Positions 11,881 through 24,675 of a DNA stretch of 64,000 nucleotides are shown here, piece after piece. Within the stretch, counting starts at the first letter, position 1; each line of letters opens with the position of its first letter. The position numbers and the translations under genes are program-made. The DNA is from Glandiceps talaboti (Eukaryota; Hemichordata; Enteropneusta; Spengelidae), in NCBI RefSeq assembly GCF_964340395.1, contig NC_135568.1, forward strand, positions 6,339,079-6,403,078, written 5' to 3'. The notes beneath the pieces are model-generated. The model made no database searches. It saw only the letters and a program-made list of their open reading frames with translations, and was not told the origin of the DNA.

Positions 11881-14414
11881 TATGCTCCAAGTTCAAAACT
11901 AATACAAAATATGATTCCAAAGCAAGGGAACAACACTTTTTGTTATAAGTTTGATTTTATGTTTATACTGTGCTTGCAAGAATGTAACTTTAGAAAATAA
12001 GACAACTTAGTATTCAAAGAAGACATCGCCGGTTAAAGTGACAGTAGGTACTAAATTGAGCTTGCTTCTCCATCAAATTTAACCACAATGCTGTGTGCAT
12101 TGGTATTTATACAGTCACTGCTCCATGCCAGGATCCAAAATTGAAACTGACACACGCAATGAATGTTAATCCTATTTTCTGTTTATGCTTGAGATAATCA
12201 GGGCATGAAGCACATTATCACAAGTGGTTTTCAACATAATTTGGTTTTGATTAATGCAAAAATGACATTTGAAATGAACTCCATACTATTTTAGTTTCGT
12301 GGGAGTTAATGGGATGGAAAAGATGGACTTGAAGTACATTCTATATGTATTCACGAAAGGACAGCTTTGTCTCTTGATTGATGTATTTTTCATCTAATCC
12401 ATCAGATATGTGTCAGTGACCCCTTTGCTGTCAAGGTGAAGAGGATATGGTGATTGGGTGTTGATTTGTTGTTGAAAGCAAACATGCCATGGAAGTCACA
12501 CCTGCTCTTGTCTTTCCTGTCCAAACAGTGATGTGGAATAATGTCTCAATATGCAAATTTGTTGGAGGTCATCATATAATGTGACCTCACTGTCATTAAT
12601 TCTGCTGTTCATTTTGGTGGGAAAGCTTTTCTGACATAGCTTGACATCTTAGACACCTTTAGAAACTCTCAATAAGAAAGAAAACACAAGAAGTTTATCA
12701 TTTCATTTTGCATGAGACTTTGGTTCAAATACGCATGCATATATGTATAGTCAACAGCACTGAAAGTTGTAACTCAGTTACTAAATCAAATCAATGTCCA
12801 TAGTTACATGTATACAGTTGGAAAATGTACAGCCAATTACAATTGATTACTTTTAAAGTTTATAATGAATGTGTATGATCAGTGGTTCATTGTTGTAAAC
12901 TCCGCTAACAAATAATGCAAGATGCATTTTTAAATTTCAGCAAGGCAGAACTGCAAAGAAACCATGATGAGATTTTGTTAATATGTTTAGACCCATACCT
13001 TGATTTTTCTGGTGATTTTGACTTTTTTGTTATCAGCTTGCAAAACGAACTTCAGTCATTCAAATCAACTACATGCAATGTACATGGAATATTAATGTAG
13101 TACAAACTTTTCAATATCCAACACAAACAATTTCAGGAAGTTGTGTCGAAGCTTTCTTCCTTTCACCAAGGACTTCATCAGCAGAGTGAAGTAATTACTA
13201 TGCACTAAAACAAAGGTGTTAATAACTAGTTTGAGAATTCACACCATTCCTTGGTGAATTTGAGTTTGAGAATTCACATCACTTGCTGGTGAGTGATGTT
13301 AACACCTGGAAGTTTTGACATTCTAAAAAACACCTTTTTCTCTTGGTTAGCCTTTTGAATTTTGTAGAGGAACTCACAAAAGTGTTACTGTTCAATGTTT
13401 AAACATCATTGCCATGTTTTCAGAATTTTCTAAATATAGCAAGTAACTGATCTTACAGAATCCAAAAGTTTATGAGAAGTAAGAAGGCTTCAGGTATCAC
13501 TGACAAGTATAATACCATGGAGACTGTATCAAAAACCGATCAATTTACGCATGTCATTAAACTCTCCAAGTTGAAATCAACACTGCCAAACATGGTTACA
13601 AACTCCAATCAAATCCAAATTAAGCGTAATACAGAGGTAAACAATTTCATCTACATGCATGAACATGTTGTGAACAGTGACATGCCAATCTATCACATAC
13701 AAAGCTATAGTAAATCTGTACGGATATATATCTGTGCTTATATTGCCTTGGTTTTTGATCACTTGTGACAGCTTTACATGAACGAGTAGTTTCATATAGT
13801 TTGTTATTCTTATTGAAAAAGAGACTTTGATCCAAGCGGCAAATTCACCTCTTGGCAGTATGCCCTGCTAGATCATGTAGAAAGCATACAACTTTACAAG
13901 GAATGGGAATCTACTATACATGTACTTTCATCAAATTTGAAATCGTACAATCTCGTAAATTAACCATGATAATTTAAAAAGTTTTACCATCTCCAGGGAA
14001 CAATTCTTGATTCAGTTGGAATTGTCATCTTTCTGGGGAATACCCTTTACGTTACATCTGTACCTATATTTTTGTATATTTGTTATATGTTTCCGTGTTG
14101 AACAACATAACTCAATTTTCCACAGAGCAACGAAACTGAATTTTGATAACGTCAGCAATTCATTGATTGCATGATATCTTACAACGTACATATGATGTCC
14201 TTAAGGCATCTCAACTTAGCTTGGTAATTACTTTTGACCTCAGTACCTATATAGCAAAGTCACTGTTTAGCATTTTGATTAACATGATATTGTACAATAT
14301 TGTACAGTAATGCGCACATGAATCATTTTTTATTGTGGTGAAACGGTACTTTTAATTTAAACATATTGAAGTCACCATCTGCTTGCAGCTGAAGTTTTCC
14401 TTGATTGATTTCAT
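11881..14414. other. inferred intron, no gene seen
   Basis: A short direct repeat, GTTTGAGAATTCACA, occurs at about 13229 and 13264. ORFs at 12915, 13472 and 13577 overlap on opposite strands and have no support. Confidence 0.3.
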
Positions 14415-14727
14415 ACAAATGTGGCAAATGAAGTTTTGGTTTACTAAACTAATTATAAACTAAAACTAGTGTTATTCAATGTGGTATTTCATTACACAAG
14501 TGGGTGTAGTGGTGCCTCTTCAGATAAAATCACCTGTGATCAAGGTACCGTAAACAAGTGTAGTTGGAAGTCCCAAAATATACTCTGCAAGGTCCTGGAA
14601 GTCATTTGAAATGCCACCTTGCTGTGAGGAAAGTTACATCAACAGCCATTCAATAACTTAATGTCAAAAGAATAAATAATTTGTGTCTATCTTAGTCAGT
14701 CAAAACCTTGACTGCCACTGCAGTATG
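14415..14727 (+). mobile_element. MITE family A, copy 3
   Basis: The left end (GTGGCAAATGAAGTTTTGGT) and the inverted right end (GTGTCTATCTTAGTCAGTCA ... ACTGCCACTGCAG) pair as diverged terminal repeats. The interior shares ATCAAGGTACCGTAAAC and GGTCCTGGAAGTC with the other copies. About 313 bp, non-coding. Confidence 0.78.
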
Positions 14728-15942
14728 ATAAAACATATAACTTAATTTCGCAATGCATGATGAAAATTCACTTTTAGTATGATAGATCTGGTGAGCAAAT
14801 TTCCCTCTTGTACCTGTAGGACATATTGTACATGTAGGCCTTACAGGATACAATAAACACTAAGTTAATTATACTGTTTGATGAAACTACACACAGAAAT
14901 GTCAGGATATATCTATAGTTAAGAGTTATCACATACAAAAAGACACATTTCATTTTTAAACTTAAGTGTTCTTAGATCTGTATGAAATAGGAGCTGTATT
15001 ACTCGTACGAGGAAGACTTACAATTGCATGATATTGAATTTACTTGGGAACGTTAATCACGAAATAAATCACGGATTTTACATACATATGATGATATCCC
15101 AAGCGTTGTAAAGTTACTCCACAACTCAACCTACTACATATTTGATATGTAGTCACAAGATATTACTTCCATGAAAGTGTTCCAGTGCAGTATCACTCTA
15201 ATTACAAATTTTATGAAATCACTGTAGGGCATGTAATAAAATGCATACTCCATGTATATTTCAACAATTTAGTTCCGGGGATTTTCAAGGTCCCTGGCAA
15301 CTGAAAGGTAGAAAGCTGTTCAAACCAACAAAATTTATTTTACACTCTTGTAATATTCCTACAGATGAACTGGTACACTTTAGCGATGGATCTATAGCGT
15401 TGGAGGCAATAAATTGGCTTCATAAGCATAAAACTAACACCTTATCATCACACACTCGCAGGTATTCATTGAGAAGTTAAATTGTCCACAATTATCTTGC
15501 CTCCACCTTTTGTCAAAGAATTTTTACTCAAAAGTAGGGAATTTGCTGTAAGGACTGTATTACTTGTAATTTTTGCAACCCTATCATCACCATAGTTTTC
15601 ACATCATTTGATTTTCCATGTGTGAGATATATTTTTCATACATGCTGGGTTCAAAGTGACATTTTGAATATGTTGTTCTAAAACCACAATGTCTTATTCC
15701 TGGCGGTGGCAGTCCCTGGATGAGCTTATTAGTGAAATTTCAAATGTACCCCTTTTCCTAGAATATTTCAATGAAGAACACTCCTTTTTTAGTGAATCTG
15801 GGAGAAAATTAATGCAAAAACACCCCCTTATTTCGAGAGGTTTTACCTTCAAGGACACCTAATCCATACACTGCATGTACACTGTTTGCCCTAATGTTAG
15901 GGCGATCTGAAAAAGTACCCCTTTTTGACGATTCCACGGACC
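14728..15942. other. inferred intron, weak ORF only
   Basis: A plus-strand 79-codon ORF at 15241-15480 (contains SGDFQGPWQLKGRKLFKP) has a fairly balanced composition, but no splice sites or recognisable motif support it. The rest shows nothing identifiable. Confidence 0.25.
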
Positions 15943-17560
15943 TAGATTCCCATGGTCTTGTATTTCTACCATCTTACCAATGGAGTAAAGGCTTAAATAA
16001 GATAATTTTTTTGTTGTTGACCAACTTTTTTTACATGTTACTTTTCCAGGATGCTGTTTTTCACACCCAACTCTTAATCCTGATATGCCCAGCCTTATAA
16101 ACCCAACTGTTTGAATCCCACATCACGACATATCATTGTCATCTTATCAGTCAAGTTGTGAGGATTAGATACGGGGTCATTCTTATGTTCTGAGCCACCC
16201 ACCTTTTTCTATACCCCTGCCTGACACCTGTTTTTCACACCCAAATTTTAATCCGTATTTGACTTTAAAGTTTAAGAGTTTATATTTTACCCACAATGCA
16301 ATGTAGCAAGGCTTATTTCCTGAACACTTGCCTCATCGTAAAAATTTCTTTGCGGTAAACAGATAAAAATGTCTGATATTGTCACAATATCACCGCCTAC
16401 ATTTTATACAAGTGTCCAATAATAAGGTTACACTTTTCTCTCTTTTCTTGACCTAGAAATTTGAAGTACAATGATTGACATTCTAATGAAAGAAGTTAAT
16501 AACTTGCCCTATTTCAAGTCCATTTGTACATTGACATTATTACAGTAATCATTGCTATGACCTTCCAAACAATGTACAGTCAAGTAATGTGACATATTTA
16601 GAGGCAGTAAAAAGGACTTTTGATAAACTGAACACAACTAGCTCACAAGAATGTGCAGTGTATGCAAAAATTCAAGATTGTGTATTTGTTGAAAACAATC
16701 TGGTTTTAAAAATACATTGGGGAGTTAATGTGACATTCGATAAATGGAACCAAATCAGCTCATAAGTATCTATGTGATATACATATATGTGCAGTTTTTG
16801 GAAATAATTATCACCATCACAATTTTGCTTTCCAAAAGACATTTTTGTGTGTTATTTTCACTTTTTTGCAACTGATTCGCCATTGATTTCCTAAACACAA
16901 TCTTCATTATTTTCAGTAAACAAGTTGCTACTGTTTATTTAAACTTTTTCATGGTGTTGTATCTGTTTATGTTTAATCGATTAATATTATATTACATCTA
17001 CCATGTGCAAGAATTTTTATTTGACATGTCAGTGATTTTACTTAATGTTCGGGACTGTAATTGCACTTTTAAAGTGCCCACTCCAGTTTAGGATTAAAAT
17101 TTTAGGTGTGAAAACCATTTGTTTGGCAGGGCTTTAAGTTGGTCCATCAACGAATAAGCCTATATAATCCTTATTAAGATAACAGTAATGTGATGACCAG
17201 GGACTTAAGCACAGCCCTTTAAGCTGCTATAATGGTTAGACGCTCTCTTTTCACCTTCATGTACATGTATTTATAGATTCAGAAACACCTGGTGTTGCTT
17301 TCTTTAGAACTCTCGTAAATGACGGGATGGAGAGTACAAGTAATATTTGTTTCCGGTAATTGTAGCCAAGAGTACAAACTCTTCAGTTTTTCACTATGTT
17401 TACATTTTGCTTAAAAAGCAATTTGAATCTTAAAGTACATGTCTTCCACTGATGACACAGACTAAATGGCTGACAGGGGAGTGAATTCAAAAGTACATGT
17501 ATGTACAAGTTAGAATCCCATGTTCTTGCATTAGTGTTATCTTATCAGTGGCTTGACAAA
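15943..17560. repeat. cluster of short dispersed repeat modules
   Basis: Two modules recur. Module 1, near TTTTTCACACCCAAATTTTA, is at 16054-16080 and 16229-16254, and inverted at 17090-17117, about 41863-41895 and, more diverged, about 58319-58346. Module 2, GAATCCCA with TGTTATCTTATCAGT downstream, is at 15943-15983 (weak), 16111-16153, 17513-17552 and 42981-43018. These are probably pieces of an old interspersed element whose full length I cannot define. Confidence 0.5.
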
Positions 17561-17689
17561 GATTACACAAAATGTAGGAACATTTTTTTTTAGTTCAGGA
17601 CGAACTTCTTTATAGCTGTGAGAAGAAAAAAAAATTCTGCATGCAAATTTTAATTGTCATCTGACATAGGTCTTTAAACATTATTCTAG

Positions 17690-18050
17690 ATGGGAACCCA
17701 ACCAATCTGTTTTCAGGTAGAATTGTAGATTTAACATATCAAACTAGGTAAGAATCTAGAATAGCGAACCTACGATACAATAGATACACATTTTGTATTC
17801 AAACTAGGGAGACAGGGATAGGATAGGAATAGTGTTAGACTCCTTAGCATACATCAGGAAGCAAGAATGTAGCACAGTCAACCAACTGTACTGCTGCTGC
17901 GGTAGGTATACATTTGTATCAAAGCTAGGGAGTTAGGTTCATTTTATGTTAGGGATAAAATTAAGGTTAGACTCCCAAGCATAACTGGATTTGTACCCCC
18001 CCCCCCCCCATCTAATGAGGTAGACACTGTTCTACAAGGATCCCCAAAAT
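17690..18050 (-). repeat. inverted relatives of the 61-62 kb array
   Basis: Two degenerate units lie in reverse orientation to the array at 61100-62290. The shared core, read on this strand, is ATTTGTATCAAAGCTAGGGAGTTAG, the complement of CTCCCTAGCTTGAATACAAAT. The segment includes a run of 14 C at 17996-18009. Confidence 0.6.
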
Positions 18051-19939
18051 TACTGACGAAGCACAATTGCAATAAAACTGTCAAATTTAGTTTTATACAT
18101 TACATGTATGAACTTACTGTGAAGTCGAATTGCAAAGCTGATAAGATTCAGCCTTGTTCATGTCCTCACCAAACTCAATTTTCAAATTTGATTACTCCAC
18201 AGATGAGGAGATACTCTCCCTATTATGAAAAGTGTGGGTGTGAATATCAATGAAACGGAACAGTGAATTCCTCCACACTCTCAATCAACTGGTGTCATTT
18301 CATTTCTCTTTCTTCAAATTTCATTTTCCCTGTCTGTTTTTAATGAGAGAAACTCTTTAAGCCCCAATTTGAAAGATATTTGTGTTTGATACAAAGTTAT
18401 TCACATGCGAATGAAATGGTTACCTTTCACTTTTGGGCCATTTTCCTTCTATTGGTATTCTTTTTCTCAATATTATTTTATCATTATTTTATTATTATCA
18501 TTTTTATTCTTTTTATTTTAATCGGAAATGTAGAATAGATACTACCACTAGTGCATTCATCAATATAATAAACCTGGACTACTTCCAGAGTTTGCATATG
18601 TAAATAGATACACATATACAATATTTGGTGGTCATGTGACTGTCACATGTTACATGCTGCCCATAGGCAATACCCTATAACTATGGTGATACCAAATATG
18701 GACACTAATAAACCAAGATGGAGCAAAACATGTACATTTCAAGTTCTTCATACATAAAACGAAATACTATGGCTAAAATGTATGTATAACACATTTAGTG
18801 CTTCTGTTTGGACATTCAAAAATATGTAGTACTCTATACTCATACAATGTACATACATTTTTTCATCATAATATCAAGGAAGCAAGGTACAGTATGTTTT
18901 TCACAATATCCGCATCCCTGCAAATATTAGTCCATCCTACTGAAATCAAGTTATTTTCATTATTATTATTGTAAAGTTACACAAAAGTATCACTTTGGTT
19001 ATCAAAGCTACTTTAGCAGACTTGTAGTCTACACCTACTCCAAAGTAACTGGGTGAAATGTTGACACAAAACTTGCCTTAGGGTACACTTATACAAGATA
19101 CGACATTGGACCGTTTTTTAATAGGACTTAGTAAAAACATTTGACAATGACTTACTTTAATAACCAGAGAGGGTGGTTTATATCTGTACATCAAATATTT
19201 ACATCCGCTAACATCTATATATATGTGTTTGCATCCCTGGGTAGAAATTTTCATTTATTTCAATTTCAAGTTTATATTGGCAGGCAGAGATGACAGAAAA
19301 CAGTACTAAAATGCACCGCATGCTGTTACACACAACAAAACGTATATCCAGAAGGTGGTGTGCGTACATGCAGGAGGTCGTATACACAGAATCAAACCAT
19401 TTCTCCTGTTGTGCAAAGAATGCCCTTAATGAAAATATCAAAATTAATCTTGTCAGTAACCATTAAGATCAGGTGAATAAGTTGAAGAGCCTATCGCCAA
19501 CAAACCTTCGCATAATACACCATTTCTGGGCCGATAAGTTCTGTCAATATTTATACATTTAGAAACACAAGTCAGGAAATTGCCTCATTTTCAAACTCCT
19601 GTCTGTTCATTGTCCATAATTTCTTTCCTTTTAAATCGGTTATTTTTGGAACACAATTTCATTGTAAGATTACAAATAAAGACATAAACCCATAGGGAGA
19701 GTTGAGCAATTGGCCAGTGTGACCCTTTCAGGGAGTCAAATAGAGAATTTAATTTTCCATCGGAACTAAAGCGAGGAAATGAAATTACAAGTTCAGAGAC
19801 TCACGGGACATGCTTTGCCCAGAGTAAATGGTAAAGAGTAGAGAAATAGTGTAGTGAGAAATGCAACAATTTTCAAGTTCATATGATGTCCACTCTTTAA
19901 AATTATGAATTATGAGTGTTTAAAAGAACAGAACAAAAG
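18051..19939. other. inferred intron, no gene seen
   Basis: AT-rich, with ATT-rich simple sequence at about 18465-18525. No exon or mobile element was identified. Confidence 0.3.
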
Positions 19940-20880
19940 TTTGTATTTGTTTATTTCAATTTCGCGACAACAGCTAAAAGTTTCAAGCTAATCAGAACAA
20001 ATCTAGACATTTCCCATGTATGTCAATTTTACGCTAGAAATGGAACATGTGGCAGAACTTGAGTGACATATCTTGTTAATTTCAATTCTGGACAGAAGCA
20101 AAGAGTTTCAAATAATTTGCACAAATCTTGATATTTCTATATTGTTTCAATTTTGTGCAAGAAACAGAAGGGGCAAACTGTGACATTTCTTGTTCATTTC
20201 CATTTTGAGCAACAACAAAAAAACCAGATTGAGGGCCAGAGATTGACATTATTTGTTCATTTCCATTTTCAGCAAAAAAACAGAATGAGGGGCAAAGATT
20301 GACATTATTTGTTCATTTCCATTTTCAGCAAAAAAAAAGAATGAGGGGCAGAGGTTGACATTATTTGTGTATTTCAATTCTGGGTAACAAGCTACGAGTT
20401 TCAGGCCACAAGTGTTAAATCTTGACATTTCTTGTCTATTTCCATTTTGTGCAAGATATGGAACAATTACCAAAACTTGACATTTCTGTTTTACTTCAAT
20501 TTTGTATGTGAAGCTATGAGTTTAAAGCAACAAGATACAAATCGTGACATTTCTCAATCATCAAAATTTTGTACAAGAAATGGAACAAGGAATGAAACGA
20601 CACTATTTTATTTCAATTTTTTGTATGAGAAGCTACGAGTTTCAAACAACACGGAGCAAATTATGATATCTCATAAATTTCAATTTTGTACCAGAAACAG
20701 AACAAGAGGCAAAGATTGACATTTCTTTTTCATTTCAGTTCCGGGGAAGAAGCTGCAAGTTTCAAGCAAAATAGCAAAATCTTGACATTTCTTGCATATT
20801 TCAATTTCATAGTAAAACTTAATGTACCTAGTTGCTTTTAATTCACGACAAAAAATGAAACAAATTTTGAAATTTCTTAA
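19940..20880 (+). repeat. long decayed minisatellite, two alternating half-units
   Basis: A composite array of about 60-bp half-units alternates between AAGCTACGAGTTTCAAGCAA...AATCTTGACATTTCTTG and ATTTCAATTTTGTGCAAGAA...GGCAAAGATTGACATTTCTTG, for a higher-order period near 120 bp. The copies at 20240-20340 are the most alike (CATTATTTGTTCATTTCCAT repeated). The others are well diverged. ORFs within it are by-products. Confidence 0.75.
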
Positions 20881-22908
20881 GAAATGCAAAAGACAGTCAA
20901 GACAAAGAAATTATGGTAACTATGATGTCCTCAAGAGAGGTTTTTCCCATAAACCTTTGCAGGAACTCCTGAACACATATCAAGTATAGTAGGACTTTTT
21001 TTACATGATTTCAAAGTTGAAGAAGTTACTGAGATGCTATTTGATCACTTGCAATCATATACAAATGTATAAACTAATAGCAGTAATCCATATACATGTA
21101 GTAAAGTCTGTCTGGACTTTTCCTTTAACTTGCAGGTTTACAACTACCGTAATGTACATGTACATGTACATGCACGTATTTCCACAATGAAATTATAAAG
21201 AATATCTCTGATACACTTCTAAAAATCTAATAGAGTTAATTTTTATTTCATTTACCATGCATGTATATTCTCAAATACAATAATTTAGATTGGGAACTAT
21301 AATAAAAATGTTTTAGGTATGCAATCTCTTGAAATTTTATAAAAATATGAATTCGTTTATATTTTTTGTGAATACGCAACTTGAAAATCCAGTTCTTTCT
21401 TCAACTATCATCGACTTTATTATACTCTGAATACACGGAGAACAATTTGTACATATTATACATGTACTATTTTTTACACTGTCTGGTGCTTCATGCTTTA
21501 GGGCTTCCAACATATGAAATATTGATATCACAGGTTCATGTTTGCTATCAGGCTAAGTGATTTCTTGTATACGTCCTTGAAATTGGATACTAAAACTGCA
21601 GCTGGAGTGCAATGAACAGGAAAATCTGATAATCTATGAGCACACCTCATTCTGGATGTAGTGAAAATTCATTTTTTTAAAAATAATAATTGTCTTTGAT
21701 TTCCTGTCATTTGCTAATTCATATATACTTAAGGAGTATTGCTAATTATTATGTACCTAGGGAGTTATTTTCAAATTCCCACAATGCTATAGATGCACCT
21801 GTTTGGGCATAATTTCGGAAAGCATTTTCAGGGATTTTAAATTTTGTTACTGTCTTGATTTTGTGGTATTTTGCAATTGCCATCATGCATTATATTCATA
21901 TGTCAGAACAGTTTGCCAATTCTCAGAACCTGTAATAGCATTTTACCTCTTTCTAGAGGGTCAAATCAGAACAAGAAGGTCGACTTATTCTCACGCACAC
22001 CTTTAGTAATGCATGTGTAGCACGTGGAGCAGAAGTTTATGATGTCAACCACAGAATCAAAAGATTATTATTTCGATGACAAGTCTAGGCAGTAAAATCT
22101 TATTACAAGGGATGAATTTGATAATATTGTTCTTTTTTCAGAACTATTTTTCTTTGATATTACAGGTGCTGGTATAATTATGTTATATCCTCAGAACCTT
22201 GTCTCGATGTTACTATGTGAACAAGCTCTCCACATCAAACCAAGGCAGATGCAAGTTAGGCTACATGTACATGTAGGCTAGTACAGGAATGTGTTTTGAA
22301 TTTAAAACAACCATCAACAACTCTGTTAAAATCTATTGTAACTTGAGTATTTGTAATATGGCCACCCTCCAAATTCAAGTCACTGTGGCCGCATATAAAC
22401 TTAAAGTTTACAGACTAGATTTAGCAAAGCTGTCAGTAACACCAAGACAAGTCTTTGGGTTTGGTGTGGAGAGCTTCTTGAAATAGTAACACCAAGACAA
22501 GTCTCTGGGCTAACTTGGATGTGACAGTTATAAAAAAATCAAACCACTTTTGCTCTCAATTACTCCACGTTGTATGTTATAAATCAGATCTTTTCTACTG
22601 GATACAGTATCTTCTGGCAAAACTTTTACCAATCAAAAACAGCCAACAAACTAGCAATTACGATAAATGTAAATTAATGAGAAACATTACAATGTCTAAA
22701 AACGGCCCGAGTCAAGGCTATGAATAATGTGATGATGTGATGATAACACAAACTTAGTATTATTGTCGACATTTGGAGTGCATCCATATATATTTCATGA
22801 TTTAACCCTGCAATGATTACCAAATTGCTTCCAGGCAGCACCATTTATCATTCATTACTATGCATGAACTGACCTGCCTACAATAATGGGGGCATTACCC
22901 TCTTCTCG
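20881..22908. other. inferred intron, no gene seen
   Basis: Contains ATGTACATGTACATGTACATG at about 21150-21172 and a short duplication, AGTAACACCAAGACAAGTCT, at about 22435 and 22487. No supported exon. Confidence 0.3.
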
Positions 22909-22922
22909 GTTGCCATGGAAAC
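22909..22922 (+). promoter_or_regulatory. X-box-like motif (RFX site)
   Basis: GTTGCCATGGAAAC is a near-perfect inverted-repeat match to the RFX X-box (GTNRCC...RGYAAC type) used by ciliary gene promoters. It lies deep in the inferred intron, so it could be a chance match or an intronic regulatory site. Confidence 0.25.
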
Positions 22923-24321
22923 GGAGCAGTTTTTTGTAGAAACCATATCCTGTCTCATAAATCTTGTACATTTTGGCTACCATTATAGCCGGAGTTGTTC
23001 GTATGTCATTAGGTAATGTGAAAATTGTTTATTTATTACCTGCTCTTTCCATTTACTTTTGCCTTTCATATATTTCCTCTCATTTTTCATTTGTGTGGAA
23101 TTTCCTAAATGTATGGAAATGATATAATTTCCTAACCGTATAGAAGTGGATGAATATGTAATTTAGCATTTCAATGCGAATGTTTATACACTTTTTATAT
23201 TCCAAATCATTACAGTTGCTTTGCAAAGTTTGTAGCTGACTTCTAGCCAATCACAGTGCAGTGATCACGTGACATCACAGACATGTAAATGATTATGTAA
23301 ATTTTGAAAAAAAAAGATTACATTGAGAACATTGAAAACTTTGGTTCCCCACTGAACTGTCAAATAATTTGTTTACAAACTTGTAAAATGTGACACTTCT
23401 GCAATCAATCCTTTCATAAAATATGCATGTTTCTTCAAAATACAACTGTTACAAAAATATCCAGAATAAAGAATTTCAAATTATTCTCATCGAATAATTC
23501 CATAATTCAAAGCTGCAGCAATATTTCTATGTACATATATATATACTACCAGCAAAACAGAGTGATTTGTTCAACCATCAAAATATTTGTTGTCGAGATA
23601 ATGCAAAATTTTGTTGGACATTAATTCTGCACGAATGCATCCATTACTTGTGATTATCGTAGCGTATTGTTGTAATCTCCTACACAGATTTATTATATTG
23701 TTCTCAGTGAATATCAGCAATTATGATACCAATAGGGGTAGAAATCGATCTTGTGTTGAAAAGCAAATATGAATGAATACCACAGACAATTATCCATGAA
23801 TTGGTTACTCCGATTATCACAGACAAAATTTCGATGTGATCCAAGTCATTTTGTCAACTGGTTTCAACAACGATAATTTTCTTTTCCTTTGAAGCTAAAT
23901 GAGGTGGAAACAGCTTGGTACAAACATGTCTAATTTTGAGTGTCGTTCAAATTTGTTGAGAAATGGTGAACCATATGGTATTTATGGGTTATTGTATTTA
24001 GAGGAGTAATTTTCTCGTCTGAATGCTAAACTAACATGTACATGACTGTATACATGTACATTATGTAACTTTGCTATACATGTATGTGGTAATGAAACAG
24101 TTATTACTATACTACACTTACGGAGTCAACCAGAAAATGGTATTCTTTTTATTCATGATAGGAAGGCGTAATGTAGCCAACTTTCTCACACGCTTTTCTT
24201 TATGCAATGGTTGAAAATATACACATACATCAGCACAACTTCAGATTCGAAGTAAAACATTGGATCTATACGGAAATGTCAACTTTCCCAGATATCTCAA
24301 AGTTATGAGAACATACATGTA
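22923..24321. other. inferred intron, no gene seen
   Basis: No exon or transposon recognised. CACGTGACATCAC lies at about 23265. Confidence 0.3.
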
Positions 24322-24675
24322 CTACTATGGAAATCAAACTATTGGCAAACTAAGATCGACACAAACTAAAACTACATGTATTGTTGATATACTACAACGG
24401 AAATCAGGCTATAGGCAAACTAAGATAGACAAAAACTTGTTGTATTTGGTAGATCACACAAGTTGAAGTGGGTGATAGTGGTGTCTTGTTATGTGGATAT
24501 AATCACCCTATAATCAAGATAGTGTAAACAATGAATGAGGTTAAATGTGCAGCCACTTGAGGAAAACTTGCTGTCAGAGATGTCACCCTAATGTGAGTGT
24601 AATTATATCAATGTTGCAGCAATATTATTAGTTTGTGGCTATCTCAGTTTGCTGATAGCTTGCTTTCCATAGTAG
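24322..24675 (+). mobile_element. MITE family A, copy 4, with duplicated left end
   Basis: Left terminal repeat CTACTATGGAAATCAAACTA pairs with the right end GATAGCTTGCTTTCCATAGTAG. Inward of it AAACTAAGATCGACACAAAC matches the family motif. A second left-end copy (ACGGAAATCAGGCTATAGGC then AAACTAAGATAGACA) lies at about 24391-24435, making this 354-bp copy longer than the others. Interior AATCAAGATAGTGTAAACA matches the family. Confidence 0.82.
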
